Positions 19,330-29,114 are shown, counted from the stretch's first letter. The stretch: DNA of 64,000 bases from Legionella maceachernii (GCF_900167045.1 NZ_FUXJ01000015.1:1-64000); one strand, 5' to 3'. The notes: generated by a model from the letters alone, not told the origin. Numbers and translations are program-made.

Positions 19330-20541
19330 TCAGTTTTTTTCGAAAATAAATAAACTCAAAAACCAGCAAACTATAGAGCAAATAAGTAAGCTGATTGCGA
19401 GTATCTGAGGTCGATAAATAATCACACTGCCAAGTATTCCAGCAATAATGGCAGCAACGGTCATCCTGATGGTATTGATTATTGCTGTGGCAGTGGCTGC
19501 TTCTTGATGATAATCAGACAATGCCAGGGAAAAAGTGGGAGGGTTAGTAATGCTTATCCCTAAACAAATGATTAACACAGGGACTAAGGTTATTAGACTT
19601 AACCCTTCGATATTAAAGAGAATTAGCATAATGAAAGAGCCTGAAATCATCAATAAACTACCCAAATGTATATTCCAAGGCAGTGATTTTTTTTCTCTTA
19701 ATTTAATACCCATGTAGTTACCTACGATGAGCATCGAGCCATTAATGCCAAAAGCAACAGCAAAAGTAAAGGGCGAATAGTTTAAATTCTCAATAATTAA
19801 ATAAGAAGCTGTAACAATCACTATCATGACGCAAGAATAAGATGCGGTAATGATAAAGATACCAATCCATAATCGGCGATGACTTAAGATTTTTTTATAG
19901 CTGGCAAGGGAAGTGCGAAAAAGAAAGCTTTCTTGGGAGGGTTGCCAGTGGGGAGATTCCTTTAAAGTAAATTTTGCGCTGATAAGAAGGAAGACAGAAA
20001 GGAGTGCCATTAACACAAATGTTGCTTGCCAACCGTATTGGGTAAAGATCACTGAGCCAATGAGTGGGGCAAAAATCGGTGAAACAGAAACGATCATTGA
20101 AATATAAGAAATAACTCGCGCTCGGTCTGTGCTGTCGTCTTGATCGCGTGAAGATGAAAAAGCAACCACATTAGCACAGCAAACCGCAAAACCCTGAACT
20201 ATTCTTGCAATAATTAACATCTCTATGTTTTTAGAAAAAATACACCCCAAGGTAGCAAGAAAAAAAATTAACAAGCTTGCTTGCAACGTATGTCGGCGCC
20301 CAAAATGGTCAATCAATGGCCCCCAAACTAATTGGGAAAGTCCAAAAATTAAAAAAAATAGGCTCAAAGTTAACTGACCTAAAGCTTGAGTTGTATTAAA
20401 ATACGTCGTTATAGTAGGTAGAGCCGGTTGATATAAATCAAAGGTAAGTAAAGAAAATGCAGATAAAATCCCTAAATACCAAAATGGGGTTGTATTGGGC
20501 ATAGACACTCTATTTCGTAATAAATACCGAAGTATTTTCAT
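19330..20541 (-). CDS. MFS drug transporter of the Bcr/CflA group
   Basis: This is a 12-helix major facilitator superfamily protein of 403 residues. LPTITTYFNTTQALGQLTLSLFFLIFG and GLSQLVWGPLIDHFGRRHTL carry the motif A region of Bcr/CflA-type proton antiporters, and RIVQGFAVC is the motif B equivalent. Relatives export bicyclomycin, chloramphenicol or sulfonamides. The true substrate is unknown. An internal ATG at 20502 (MPNTTPFWYLG) is an equally good start, because the first 13 residues are unusually basic and neither site has a clear ribosome signal. It is divergent from anmK. Confidence 0.85.
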   Translation of the reverse strand: MKILRYLLRNRVSMPNTTPFWYLGILSAFSLLTFDLYQPALPTITTYFNTTQALGQLTLSLFFLIFGLSQLVWGPLIDHFGRRHTLQASLLIFFLATLGCIFSKNIEMLIIARIVQGFAVCCANVVAFSSSRDQDDSTDRARVISYISMIVSVSPIFAPLIGSVIFTQYGWQATFVLMALLSVFLLISAKFTLKESPHWQPSQESFLFRTSLASYKKILSHRRLWIGIFIITASYSCVMIVIVTASYLIIENLNYSPFTFAVAFGINGSMLIVGNYMGIKLREKKSLPWNIHLGSLLMISGSFIMLILFNIEGLSLITLVPVLIICLGISITNPPTFSLALSDYHQEAATATAIINTIRMTVAAIIAGILGSVIIYRPQILAISLLICSIVCWFLSLFIFEKN

Positions 20542-20625
20542 TGCTAGATATGCAATAGTTTATGCAGTTCGCAGGATAGTTCAAGGGCAAATACTAATGC
20601 CTTCAAAAAGAAAAATAGGATAAAA

Positions 20626-21741
20626 ATGAGCTTAACTAATAAAAAATTATTTATTGGATTAATGTCGGGTACAAGCATGGATGGCATTGATGCTGCTCTT
20701 GTTGATTTATCCTCCAGTTCTTTTATAGCAGGAATTACTCGGCCGTATAGCCTAGAAACAAAACACTACCTCAATGCGACTCTTAATAATGAAAGAACCA
20801 CATTAAAAGCTTACAGTCAATTGAACACTTTATTAGGAAGAGAGTTTGCTCATGCTGCTCTTGAATTAATGAATACAGTTCACTTACCTAGAGAGGCAGT
20901 ACAAGCAATTGGTAGTCATGGACAAACCCTTTGCCATGATGCTACTGCAGATATTCCTTACACTGTCCAATTAGGTTGCCCCCATACCATCGCAGAATTA
21001 ACAGGAATAACCGTGGTTGCTGATTTTAGAACCCGTGATTTAGTGGTGGGCGGGCAGGGTGCGCCTTTTGCTCCTCTTTATCATCAAGCGCTTTTTAAAG
21101 GGTGTGATTTTCCTCTTGCAGTGATTAATGTGGGTGGAATTGCCAATGTGACTTATCTTGCCAATGAGACCACTGTGAGCGGGTATGATCTAGGCCCCGG
21201 CAATTGCTTAATGGACGCCTGGATAAAAAGAAACCTTGGTCATGATTATGATGAAAACGGCCTTTGGGCATCATCAGGAAAAATAATCGCACCCTTATTG
21301 GACAAAATGCTTGCTGATCCTTATTTTCAGCGTAAACAGCCTAAGAGTATTGGCAAAGAATATTTCTCCTTAGCGTGGCTAGAGAGCCATTTACAACCTG
21401 CGTATTCAGTACATGATGTGCAAGCAACTTTGTTAATGTTGACTGCAACTGCGATAGCGGAAGGAATAAAAAAGGAAGCCCAAGCGCCTAATCAGCTTTT
21501 AATTTGCGGTGGTGGAGCGCACAATGGCGCATTACTCACTGCCTTAACTCATTTACTTCCCAAAATCAAAGTGAATAGCACGGATTCAGTTCATATCAGT
21601 CCTGATTTCATTGAGGCAACAATGTTTGCTTGGCTTGCGGAGAAAACCTTAAATAAGATCCCCTTGGATTTAAGTCAGATTACGGGAGCAAAGCGCACCA
21701 CAATATTAGGTGCAATTTATCCCGCACCGCCTATAAATTAA
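20626..21741 (+). CDS. anmK: Anhydro-N-acetylmuramic acid kinase
   Basis: AnmK opens and phosphorylates 1,6-anhydro-MurNAc from cell-wall turnover to MurNAc-6-phosphate, using ATP. The 371-residue protein has the ATP-binding opening GLMSGTSMDGIDAALVD (residues 12-28), GSHGQTLCH, the catalytic VADFRTRDLVVGGQGAP, INVGGIANVT and LICGGGAHN. It is full length. The start follows AAATAGGATAAAA with a weak ribosome site. A stem-loop follows the stop. MltG in the same window belongs to the same peptidoglycan-turnover theme, but the genes are not in an operon. Confidence 0.95.
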   Translation: MSLTNKKLFIGLMSGTSMDGIDAALVDLSSSSFIAGITRPYSLETKHYLNATLNNERTTLKAYSQLNTLLGREFAHAALELMNTVHLPREAVQAIGSHGQTLCHDATADIPYTVQLGCPHTIAELTGITVVADFRTRDLVVGGQGAPFAPLYHQALFKGCDFPLAVINVGGIANVTYLANETTVSGYDLGPGNCLMDAWIKRNLGHDYDENGLWASSGKIIAPLLDKMLADPYFQRKQPKSIGKEYFSLAWLESHLQPAYSVHDVQATLLMLTATAIAEGIKKEAQAPNQLLICGGGAHNGALLTALTHLLPKIKVNSTDSVHISPDFIEATMFAWLAEKTLNKIPLDLSQITGAKRTTILGAIYPAPPIN

Positions 21742-21753
21742 GAAAACGAACAC

Positions 21754-21801
21754 TAATGCTACATTCCGCGGACATAGGTAAACAGCAGAACTGTAGCATT
21801 A
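21754..21801 (+). terminator. Inverted repeat after anmK
   Basis: A perfect 10-bp pair, taatgctaca (21754-21763) and tgtagcatta (21792-21801), encloses 28 bases that include ccgcggacataggt, again similar to the dispersed GC-rich repeat. There is no run of T after it, so it is a stem-loop of uncertain terminator strength. Confidence 0.4.
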
Positions 21802-21832
21802 ACTTAATAACCATGAATCTCTCTTAAGGGCA

Positions 21833-21862
21833 TTGACAAATTAAATTAGCTTAGGGTGTAAT
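21833..21862 (+). promoter_or_regulatory. Promoter for the MFS gene at 21892
   Basis: A perfect -35 box TTGACA (21833-21838) and TGTAAT (21857-21862, one mismatch) are separated by 18 bp. Transcription should start near 21869, giving a 5' leader of about 23 bases before the TTG start. Confidence 0.55.
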
Positions 21863-21891
21863 GGTATCTTTCAACCAGTTAAGATATCGCC

Positions 21892-23220
21892 TTGGACACA
21901 CAAAACACTACTACTCAAATACCGAGCAAATTTAGCGCTTACGTTGTCTTTTTATTATCCGCCACGTTTTATCTGTATGAATTTGTATTGCAAGTAGCGC
22001 CTAGCGTCATGGCTGATTCAATGATGAAAACCTTCCAAGTGAGTGCTGCTGGATTTGGTATTATCTCGGCTTTCTATTTTTATGCTTATGCACCGATGCA
22101 GCTCCCTGCTGGATTACTTTTTGATCGGTACGGTCCACGTAAATTAATGACTTGTGCTTTAATTTTATGTGCAGTTGGATCTTTTTTCTTTGCCTCAACA
22201 AACAGTTTATTTACAGCAGCTTTAGGACGTTTACTGATTGGTATAGCGTCTGCATTTTCATTTATCGGGGTTTTAGTCTTAGTATCACGATGGTTTCCGC
22301 CGCAACAGTTTGCCTTTCTTGCTGGTGTTGCCCAACTCATGAGTTCCGTTGGTGCTATGTTTGGTGAGGTGCCATTAGCTGCCTTGATAGAGCAAGTAGG
22401 GTGGCGTTATGCGAGTTTTATTCTGGCTGTGATTGGGTTGGCTTTAGCGGCACTTATCTGGTTTGTAATACGAGATTATCCTCATCAATCGACCCAATCT
22501 CTACCACAACGTCAGTTTAAAGAGGAATGGCGACGCCTTTTAAGTGTATGCCACCGCTCTTATACTTGGATAATAGGGGCTTATGCTTTCACGATTTGGA
22601 CACCAATCGCTGTTTTTGCGGCGTTATGGGGAGTTCCTTATTTACAACAAAAATACCAAATAAGTGTTATTGCAGCATCAGGTCTCTGCTCGATGATTTG
22701 GTTGGGTATCGGCGTTGGCAGTCCTTTGCTTGGATGGGTGAGTGATCGATTTTATAGTCGACGTTTAGCTTTAGCCATTAGCTCTGTTTTTGGGTTAGGG
22801 GCGACCGTTATTTTATTGTATTTGCCCAATGTTTCTATTAATTGGATGTATTTAGTGTTATTTATGTTTGGTTTCGGTGCGGGTGGACAAACAGTGAGTT
22901 TCGCTGTGGTTAAAGACAATAACCCTCCAGAGCTGGTAGGAACAGCCTCAGGATTCAATAATCTTTCCGTGTTAGTAGGTGGGGCAATATTTCAACCACT
23001 TGTAGGCATTTTCCTTAAGCACAGTTCGGGTTGGACTATAGTAAATGAGGTACCCGTGTATACTATTCAAAGTTATAATCATGCACTTTTCGTATTGCCT
23101 TGTTGCTATTTTATTAGCTTACTCATTGCAATGTTTATTCTTAAGGAATCTCATCCCGGAAACAGTGAAGCTTCAAATAAAAAATGTCACTCGATAGGGT
23201 TTAAAAGCAGTTTAGTGTGA
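21892..23220 (+). CDS. MFS transporter (NarK/sugar-phosphate-like group)
   Basis: This 442-residue protein has 12 predicted membrane helices. PAGLLFDRYGPRKLMTCALIL and the second-half WVSDRFYSRRLAL are motif A copies, and RLLIGIASAFSFIGVLVLVSRWFPPQQFA resembles transporters of the organic anion/hexuronate type. The start is a TTG at 21892. The next in-frame ATG would remove 40 residues including the first helix, so TTG is preferred. Legionella genomes carry many such MFS proteins, some needed for amino-acid uptake in host cells (Pht family), but this protein cannot be assigned a substrate. PAP2 phosphatase follows after 15 bp. Confidence 0.8.
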   Translation: MDTQNTTTQIPSKFSAYVVFLLSATFYLYEFVLQVAPSVMADSMMKTFQVSAAGFGIISAFYFYAYAPMQLPAGLLFDRYGPRKLMTCALILCAVGSFFFASTNSLFTAALGRLLIGIASAFSFIGVLVLVSRWFPPQQFAFLAGVAQLMSSVGAMFGEVPLAALIEQVGWRYASFILAVIGLALAALIWFVIRDYPHQSTQSLPQRQFKEEWRRLLSVCHRSYTWIIGAYAFTIWTPIAVFAALWGVPYLQQKYQISVIAASGLCSMIWLGIGVGSPLLGWVSDRFYSRRLALAISSVFGLGATVILLYLPNVSINWMYLVLFMFGFGAGGQTVSFAVVKDNNPPELVGTASGFNNLSVLVGGAIFQPLVGIFLKHSSGWTIVNEVPVYTIQSYNHALFVLPCCYFISLLIAMFILKESHPGNSEASNKKCHSIGFKSSLV

Positions 23221-23235
23221 GATTGCGCGGGTAAT

Positions 23236-24045
23236 ATGAACTATTTCGCCAAAAACAATAAGCAACAACAGCTGTATTTAGCAGGAAGTATTATCTGTTG
23301 TGTGCTTTTTGTTTTTTTGGCAATAACAGTTAAGTCGCATACCTCTAATCTCTATTTTAATGTGTATTTATACCAATACGTTGAGACTAAATTGCAGATT
23401 TCTTTCGTAAGTTATCTTGCCATCTTCGTTTCTCTTTTTGGTGACAAATTTGTTGTTATTCCAACAATCATATTAACGAGTGTCGTTTTATTTCTTAAAC
23501 AGCAGAAGCGATTTGCTTTGCATTTTTTTGCAGTCATTCTAGTAGCAGCACTATTAGCTTTTTTTTTGAAAAATATTCTTGCAGTGCCGCGCCCTGGAGC
23601 CTTTGCTTATGTTGCGAATAAATATGCATTCCCAAGTCGTCATGTCCTCTTATTTTCGGCTTGCTTAGTTTTTTTATACGCGGTTATTCCCCAAGCGAAA
23701 GGGTATAAATGGCTTAAAATAATAATGCTATTTTTATTCATTGCCTTAGAGTCACTATCGCGTATTGTGCTTGGTGTACACTGGCTCACTGATGTCATAG
23801 GTGGTTTTTTACTTGGTACTGCGTGCGGTCTGATGGGCGCGTATTGCTTTAATCATAAGCCTGAACCAATTCCCAACCGCTTATTGTTTAAAACCATGAT
23901 TTTCATTTTTTGTATTATCAGTATTGCTTATTTGTCCTTCGTTTGGAGTGAACTAATTCACGAATATCGAATTGACAGCCTTCATAATAAAAAACAGAAT
24001 CACACGCTCCCTTCTAAGATCGATTTAAATCTTTCCATGCAATAA
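23236..24045 (+). CDS. PAP2-superfamily phosphatase
   Basis: This 269-residue inner-membrane protein has about six helices. The three phosphatase signature motifs are present: KNILAVPRPG (residues 114-123), PSRHVLLFSA and SRIVLGVHWLTDVIGG, with the catalytic histidines in PSRH and GVHW. Relatives dephosphorylate undecaprenyl pyrophosphate, phosphatidic acid or phosphatidylglycerol phosphate, or modify lipid A. Which of these applies is not visible. It is 15 bp from the MFS gene and probably co-transcribed. It converges on the DUF2513 gene. Confidence 0.85.
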   Translation: MNYFAKNNKQQQLYLAGSIICCVLFVFLAITVKSHTSNLYFNVYLYQYVETKLQISFVSYLAIFVSLFGDKFVVIPTIILTSVVLFLKQQKRFALHFFAVILVAALLAFFLKNILAVPRPGAFAYVANKYAFPSRHVLLFSACLVFLYAVIPQAKGYKWLKIIMLFLFIALESLSRIVLGVHWLTDVIGGFLLGTACGLMGAYCFNHKPEPIPNRLLFKTMIFIFCIISIAYLSFVWSELIHEYRIDSLHNKKQNHTLPSKIDLNLSMQ

Positions 24046-24087
24046 TTGATTGACCTCATAGTTCCAACCGATTTATTGGGTAATAGT

Positions 24088-24435
24088 TTATTTTTCGATC
24101 GTTTGTGCGATTGCCATAATATTTTCGATTTTCATGCCAATTTTTTTAGAACTCAATCGATTTTTTATTTCTGTCCATGTGGCATCAGAGCGAATTGATT
24201 CCAAAAAATCGTGACCAAGCCAAGTGAGGTGAATTAAATGAAAATTATGGGGAGAACCGCCAGGAGTTTTATGAATTTTACCTCGCAGTAACCCCGCCTC
24301 TTCTAATATTTCTAAATGATAGGACACTTCATTATGCTCATCGAGAGGGAAGCTATCCAAGGTTAATAAAGCATTAGGCTCTAGCGCTTCGACTTTTAAA
24401 AGAATCTCTCTAATCATGTTCCAGTTGCGTTTCAT
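24088..24435 (-). CDS. DUF2513-family protein
   Basis: This 115-residue protein begins MKRNWNMIREILLKVE and continues with SYHLEILEEAGLLRGKI and LTWLGHDFLESIRSDATW, the pattern of DUF2513 proteins, which are winged-helix-like and often lie in phage or mobile regions. No function is known. The YHLEILEEAGLL stretch looks like a recognition helix and wing of an ArsR-type fold, so DNA binding is possible but inferred. Confidence 0.75.
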   Translation of the reverse strand: MKRNWNMIREILLKVEALEPNALLTLDSFPLDEHNEVSYHLEILEEAGLLRGKIHKTPGGSPHNFHLIHLTWLGHDFLESIRSDATWTEIKNRLSSKKIGMKIENIMAIAQTIEK

Positions 24436-24602
24436 AAATCACTAACTCATAGCCTCTATACTTAGTAGTATAACTGAAACTAAACAGCGCTCGGCTAATT
24501 ATCAAAGCAAAAAATTGATGTCTCATTTTCGGCGGCGTAATTTTTTGAATGCATTACAATGTATTAAATAAGGTAGAATCAAGCCATCTTGAAGAGTAGA
24601 TT

Positions 24603-25652
24603 ATGTTTAGTGAAGCGCTTAAACAAGAATATTACCAAGCCATATTAGCAAAAAAACCTGAATACGATGGGATATTCTATGTAGGAGTTAAAACAACTGG
24701 GGTTTTTTGTCGTTCCGTTTGTCCAGCCAGAAAACCCAAATATAAAAATTGTGAATTTTTTGAAACGGCTCAACAGGCACTCCTTGCGTCATTTAGACCG
24801 TGCAAACGCTGTCAACCCCTTTCTCATCCAAACCAAGTTTCGACGTTGGTAAGGCAATTAGTAGAGGCAGTTGAAAGAAATCCTGAGAAGCGCTGGAAAA
24901 ATGCTGATTTTCAATATTACTCAGTGCATGCAGCGACTGCGCGTCGTCAGTTTAAGAAGCGATTCGGAATGACGTTTGTTGAATATGCGCGGGCAAGACG
25001 TATAGGATTAGCAATGAATAAAATTAGAAATGGTATGTCAGTAATAGAAGCGCAAATAGAAACTGGCTATGGCTCAGGCAGCGGTTTTAGGGATGCATTC
25101 AGTCAAATTATGGGCAATGCGCCAGCAAAATCGGGTAACAGTGCCATTTTAAAAGCAGCATGGATTGATACCAAGCTGGGTCCGATGATCGCTATTGCCA
25201 ATGAAACGGAATTATACCTGCTTGAATTTGTCGATCGCAGAGGATTAGAGTTAGAAGTTGAACGTTTACGTAAAAAAACAAATTCCGCAATCGTTCCTGG
25301 AACATCTGCACCTCTTGTGTCAATCGAAAACGAATTAAAATCTTACTTTGAAGGCACGCTACAAACGTTCAAGACACCCATAAAAACCTTAGGTTCTCCT
25401 TTCCAGAAACAAGTATGGGACGCGCTGAATGAAATTCCTTATGGAGAAACACGATCATATTCTAATCTATCCAGCTCTCTTGGCAGGCCGAAAGCCTATC
25501 GTGCTGTAGCTCAAGCGAACGGTGCAAACCAGCTTTGTCTTATGATTCCTTGCCATCGCGTGATTAATCACAATGGTGATTTAGGCGGTTATGGAGGTGG
25601 ACTGACCAGGAAAAAGTGGCTAATCGAACATGAAAAAAAGTTCAAGAAATAA
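24603..25652 (+). CDS. ada: Ada: methylation sensor, activator and O6-methylguanine-DNA methyltransferase
   Basis: The 349-residue protein has the full Ada architecture. The N-terminal domain binds zinc by C36, C40, C67 and C70 (FCRSVCP and RPCKRC). In E. coli the first of these takes methyl groups from phosphotriesters and turns Ada into an activator. An AraC-type helix-turn-helix follows (RRQFKKRFGMTFVEYARARRI, about residues 118-138). The C-terminal methyltransferase domain ends with the active site LMIPCHRVINHNG, where the cysteine accepts the methyl group. No alkA or alkB is adjacent. The start lies 7 bases after AAGAG. Confidence 0.95.
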   Translation: MFSEALKQEYYQAILAKKPEYDGIFYVGVKTTGVFCRSVCPARKPKYKNCEFFETAQQALLASFRPCKRCQPLSHPNQVSTLVRQLVEAVERNPEKRWKNADFQYYSVHAATARRQFKKRFGMTFVEYARARRIGLAMNKIRNGMSVIEAQIETGYGSGSGFRDAFSQIMGNAPAKSGNSAILKAAWIDTKLGPMIAIANETELYLLEFVDRRGLELEVERLRKKTNSAIVPGTSAPLVSIENELKSYFEGTLQTFKTPIKTLGSPFQKQVWDALNEIPYGETRSYSNLSSSLGRPKAYRAVAQANGANQLCLMIPCHRVINHNGDLGGYGGGLTRKKWLIEHEKKFKK

Positions 25653-25704
25653 GGCAATTTAATTCGTCTACACTTATTAGTAATGTCATCTGTTTTTTAA
25701 ATGC

Positions 25705-27384
25705 ATGATTAATCCCAGCGAAGTTTTAGCTACAGGGAATAAAGAAATGGATTTCGCTGGCTCCATCCTCTTATATATGATTGATCAAACGGGTTATGGT
25801 GACGTTAGCCTTGCTGTCAAAATAGCCAAATTCTTACTTAAAAAATACCCTCATTCAGCGCTGCGTATTGTTGGTGAAAAAAGGTCGTTTAAAAAAATTA
25901 CTGAAATTGACTCGGATTTTCTTGGCTACCAAAATGTCGATTTTATCGATAGAGACAATGCAGTAAAGTTATCTCAAGACCTATATGATGAAACTAAACT
26001 CGAAATTGAAACTGCAATTTTTGATAATTCACTCAGTCATAATAAATCCTCGACTCAGCATCCTAAAATATTCATTGGTGAGTATGGATTATATGAAAAA
26101 TGTCCTTATAAACCTCCAATTATTTCTTTAAGCGGAAATATTGGTAAAAATTATCCCGGCATATTGATTGAGCCTGATCTAAAGCAATTTTCTCGTCTCA
26201 AACCGCCTGAAAAAACCAAATTAAGAGGTAAAATAATAATGGGTATGAAGGATCTCTTGCTTCGGTCACAAATTTGGGCCGGTTGGGAAGGTAATTCGAC
26301 TGAATTTATTCAACAAAATAGTTTTGCTTTTTCCTATTATAATTTTCCTATAAGTTATAAACGAGCTGCAGTCGTCTATGCGGCTAGCAATGACAAACCA
26401 CATGCTAACTATTTTGTAAGTGCTTCGCATCAAAATAATAAAGATAAAGTCGTTTTTGAAATGCTAACTGATGATAGTTTTCGAGAAGAATTAACCAAAC
26501 TTGGGTACAGCAAAATTGTTTTTTATACAGAAAATTCCGAAACACCTCAAAATACGATGGTGCTTAATAAACTAAACCCGGATAATAGAGTGTTTCGAAT
26601 ATTTCATCGAGAGCGATTTCAGCATGATGTAACACTCGATCTTATGCGTTTGTCGGACATTTGCGGCGTGGCAGGTGACCAATCTTTAACCGAAGCGATT
26701 TCACTTGGTGCAATACCCATTCCTGAGGAATGGCATTGTCAAATTAATGTTGTCGATCAAATTGCAATAAATTATTACAACAAAACGATTATGGCTGAAG
26801 TTTATAATGATACGTGGAGGAGACAAAGGGGAACCGACATTGGATTATGGGTCAAAGCAGGCAAAGTGATCCGAGAATATCGCGACGAGGCAACTACAGT
26901 AATCACTAAAATTCAAGAAGAAGCAAATTTATATCATGCCTTAGAATACCGATTAAATTTGGAATTTTCGCAAATCCAGCAAGCTAAAATAACGGAATAC
27001 AATGAGTTATTCATTAAAGAGCTAGAAAAATACACCAGCTCATTAAAAAAAGACAAATACATTGCTTTTTTAATTGCGACTGAAATTGCTCGCTACAATG
27101 CGAAGTACAAACCCCACGAACCGCTATTAATGAGTAACATTTTACTGGCAATCGAAACTCGTATTGGCGAAAAATTTTCTCATATTGATTCCATAAAAAA
27201 TTTTGTAGTGGGGGAAGATTATGCTCGTCTAATAAGAGATAGCAAATCACATAGTTTTCTTAAGCACATCATTCATCTCCCTTCAGGCAATACCCAATTA
27301 GTCAACAAACTAAAAAAATTGCATCAGCATTTTTTTGTAGGCGATGAAAGAGGGGCGGACGAAGCAATCAAGCCAAAAGCTTAA
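25705..27384 (+). CDS. Unrecognised 559-residue protein with glycosyltransferase-B-like features
   Basis: No certain family is recognised. The N-terminus (MIDQTGYGDVSLAVKIAKFL then ALRIVGE) has the look of the first Rossmann half of a GT-B glycosyltransferase, and GVAGDQSLTEAISLGAIPIPE (about residues 330-350) resembles the donor-binding segment near the C-terminal domain of such enzymes (GDQSLTEA-x-G-x-x-P). The last 170 residues are helical and charged. There is no signal peptide or membrane segment. Legionella secretes many glycosyltransferase effectors through Dot/Icm, so an effector role is possible but only inferred. The gene stands alone, 52 bp after ada, with its own ATG and weak ribosome site. 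Confidence 0.5.
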   Translation: MINPSEVLATGNKEMDFAGSILLYMIDQTGYGDVSLAVKIAKFLLKKYPHSALRIVGEKRSFKKITEIDSDFLGYQNVDFIDRDNAVKLSQDLYDETKLEIETAIFDNSLSHNKSSTQHPKIFIGEYGLYEKCPYKPPIISLSGNIGKNYPGILIEPDLKQFSRLKPPEKTKLRGKIIMGMKDLLLRSQIWAGWEGNSTEFIQQNSFAFSYYNFPISYKRAAVVYAASNDKPHANYFVSASHQNNKDKVVFEMLTDDSFREELTKLGYSKIVFYTENSETPQNTMVLNKLNPDNRVFRIFHRERFQHDVTLDLMRLSDICGVAGDQSLTEAISLGAIPIPEEWHCQINVVDQIAINYYNKTIMAEVYNDTWRRQRGTDIGLWVKAGKVIREYRDEATTVITKIQEEANLYHALEYRLNLEFSQIQQAKITEYNELFIKELEKYTSSLKKDKYIAFLIATEIARYNAKYKPHEPLLMSNILLAIETRIGEKFSHIDSIKNFVVGEDYARLIRDSKSHSFLKHIIHLPSGNTQLVNKLKKLHQHFFVGDERGADEAIKPKA

Positions 27385-27440
27385 ATAACGTCACTGATGG
27401 GTCTATGCTATTATTAATTCCATTTTAAGCGAATCCTCCT

Positions 27441-28742
27441 ATGAAAACACAAAGAGGTTTAAGCGTAACGACAAATTCGCCAGAAGCGATTGAATGTATT
27501 AATCATTTTCATCGGCAGATCTTAAGCTACGGCCAATCAGCCGCGGACATTATCAATGCGGCACAATTATTCCCTGACAATTTACTCATTCAGACTTATG
27601 CAGCTGCATTTTATCTGTACGCTCAAGAAAACCAGGCAACAAAAATTGCCTCAGGCTATCTTGTTGAAGCTGAGAAGCAATTAAGAGGGAGCAATTTACG
27701 TGAAAAATTGACCTATCACGCGACGTCTGCATGGCTGAAGCTTGATTATGAAGCTGCTCTAAGTCTTTTTACTGCTGTTGCTAAACTTTTCCCCCGTGAT
27801 ACTTTAGCTGTCAAATTCGCAGAATGGCTTTTTTATTGCAGCGGACAAGCCTTTCAAGCCAAATGGTTCTTGGCTTTGTGCGAAGCAGTGGCTAAGGAAA
27901 ATCAAGATGAACCTCATTTTTTAGCAACCCATTCTTTTGCTCTTGAGTTGTGCGGAAGGCGTGCTGAGGCCAAGGCCATGGCTGAGCAAGCTATTTCAAT
28001 GAATCCCCAGACGCCATGGGCACATCATACTCTCGCGCACGTCTTACTTTTTGATAATGCGATTGAGGAAGGAATAACCTCTCTAAGTCGATTTAAAGCG
28101 AGCTGGGATACCCTATTTTCTTTATTAAAAAGTCATAACACCTGGCATTTGGCACTGTTTTATTTAGCCGATCGTAATGAGAAAGAATCAATTAAATTAT
28201 TTAATGGTATTTTTGGAACCTTACCAGAGACTTGCGGTGAACAAATTGATGCAATTTCTTTGTTATGGCGCATGGACATCGCCGGTTTGCCACAGCATCC
28301 ATTGTTTCACTCGCTAATACCTTTTTTAGGTGTGCATCCTTATGAACAATACACGGGATTTAATACTGCTCATTTTATTTATTGCTTGGCCAAAGCTAGC
28401 GAGACAAAGCAGGTTAATGACTCGCTAAAATCAATTGAAAAACACATTAACTCTCTTCCTGTTGGGGTAACACAGAATTTATGGCGTGAAGTGAATTTTC
28501 CTCTGTGTAAAGCAGTTGCTGCTTTTGCACAGGAAGACTATCAAACTTCATATCGCTTGTTGGAACCAATAATCGAGCGATGCACGCAAATAGGAGGTAG
28601 TGACGCTCAAGATGAACTATTCATCCAAACGTATTTAATTAGTTTATTGCGAACTCAACAAAAAAATAAAGCAAAGCAATTTTTTGATCATCATTTATCC
28701 CATTACAAAAATACCGCTTTAGCAGACTATTGGTTTTTGTGA
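27441..28742 (+). CDS. TTC38-like tetratricopeptide-repeat protein
   Basis: The 433-residue protein resembles the TTC38 family (human homologue 469 residues). ECINHFHRQILSYGQSAADIINAA opens the protein, and helix pairs with TPR spacing run through it, for instance HFLATHSFALELCGRRAEAKAMAEQAISMNPQTPWAHHTLAHVL (residues about 150-200). The family is scattered in bacteria and eukaryotes with no known biochemical function and probably acts by protein binding. There is no signal peptide. CTCCT-ATG spacing at the start is poor. It lies 56 bp after the previous gene. Confidence 0.75.
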   Translation: MKTQRGLSVTTNSPEAIECINHFHRQILSYGQSAADIINAAQLFPDNLLIQTYAAAFYLYAQENQATKIASGYLVEAEKQLRGSNLREKLTYHATSAWLKLDYEAALSLFTAVAKLFPRDTLAVKFAEWLFYCSGQAFQAKWFLALCEAVAKENQDEPHFLATHSFALELCGRRAEAKAMAEQAISMNPQTPWAHHTLAHVLLFDNAIEEGITSLSRFKASWDTLFSLLKSHNTWHLALFYLADRNEKESIKLFNGIFGTLPETCGEQIDAISLLWRMDIAGLPQHPLFHSLIPFLGVHPYEQYTGFNTAHFIYCLAKASETKQVNDSLKSIEKHINSLPVGVTQNLWREVNFPLCKAVAAFAQEDYQTSYRLLEPIIERCTQIGGSDAQDELFIQTYLISLLRTQQKNKAKQFFDHHLSHYKNTALADYWFL

Positions 28743-28796
28743 AAGCAATGTAATATAACCTTTAAGGATTTCCTTCACTGCAGGAGCAAATCAAGT

Positions 28797-29114
28797 ATGA
28801 AATTGCGACTTTTTACTTCCGTATTCATGGTTGGTCTTTTATCTATTTTTACTGTTCAGGCATCCACGACGACCAGTGTCCTTTTAAAAGGGAAAGAAGC
28901 AAAACGCCTTTATAATTTTTTGACTGGCTCCTCTGTTCAACAAGAGGGCGCAGCGGGCCATTTGTATCGACATGGCACCAGTATATTGTGTCGCTATACC
29001 GATGCTGATATGACGAAACATGGGAAAACAGTTCCCCTGCATGCCTCCTCTCGTTATGCGTGCACGGTAAATTTTGATCATAATGGGCATGCTTCGCCAG
29101 GACAAAATGCTTAA
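28797..29114 (+). CDS. Small secreted or periplasmic protein of unknown function
   Basis: The 105-residue protein has a clear signal peptide (MKLRLFTSVFMVGLLSIFTVQA, cleavage expected after Ala22). The mature part includes two cysteines (ILCRYTDADM and RYACTVNF), which could form one disulfide in the periplasm. It is not recognised. A good ribosome site CAGGAGCAAATCAAGT precedes the ATG. A similar type of small exported protein is common in Legionella, but no specific homologue is claimed. Confidence 0.65.
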   Translation: MKLRLFTSVFMVGLLSIFTVQASTTTSVLLKGKEAKRLYNFLTGSSVQQEGAAGHLYRHGTSILCRYTDADMTKHGKTVPLHASSRYACTVNFDHNGHASPGQNA

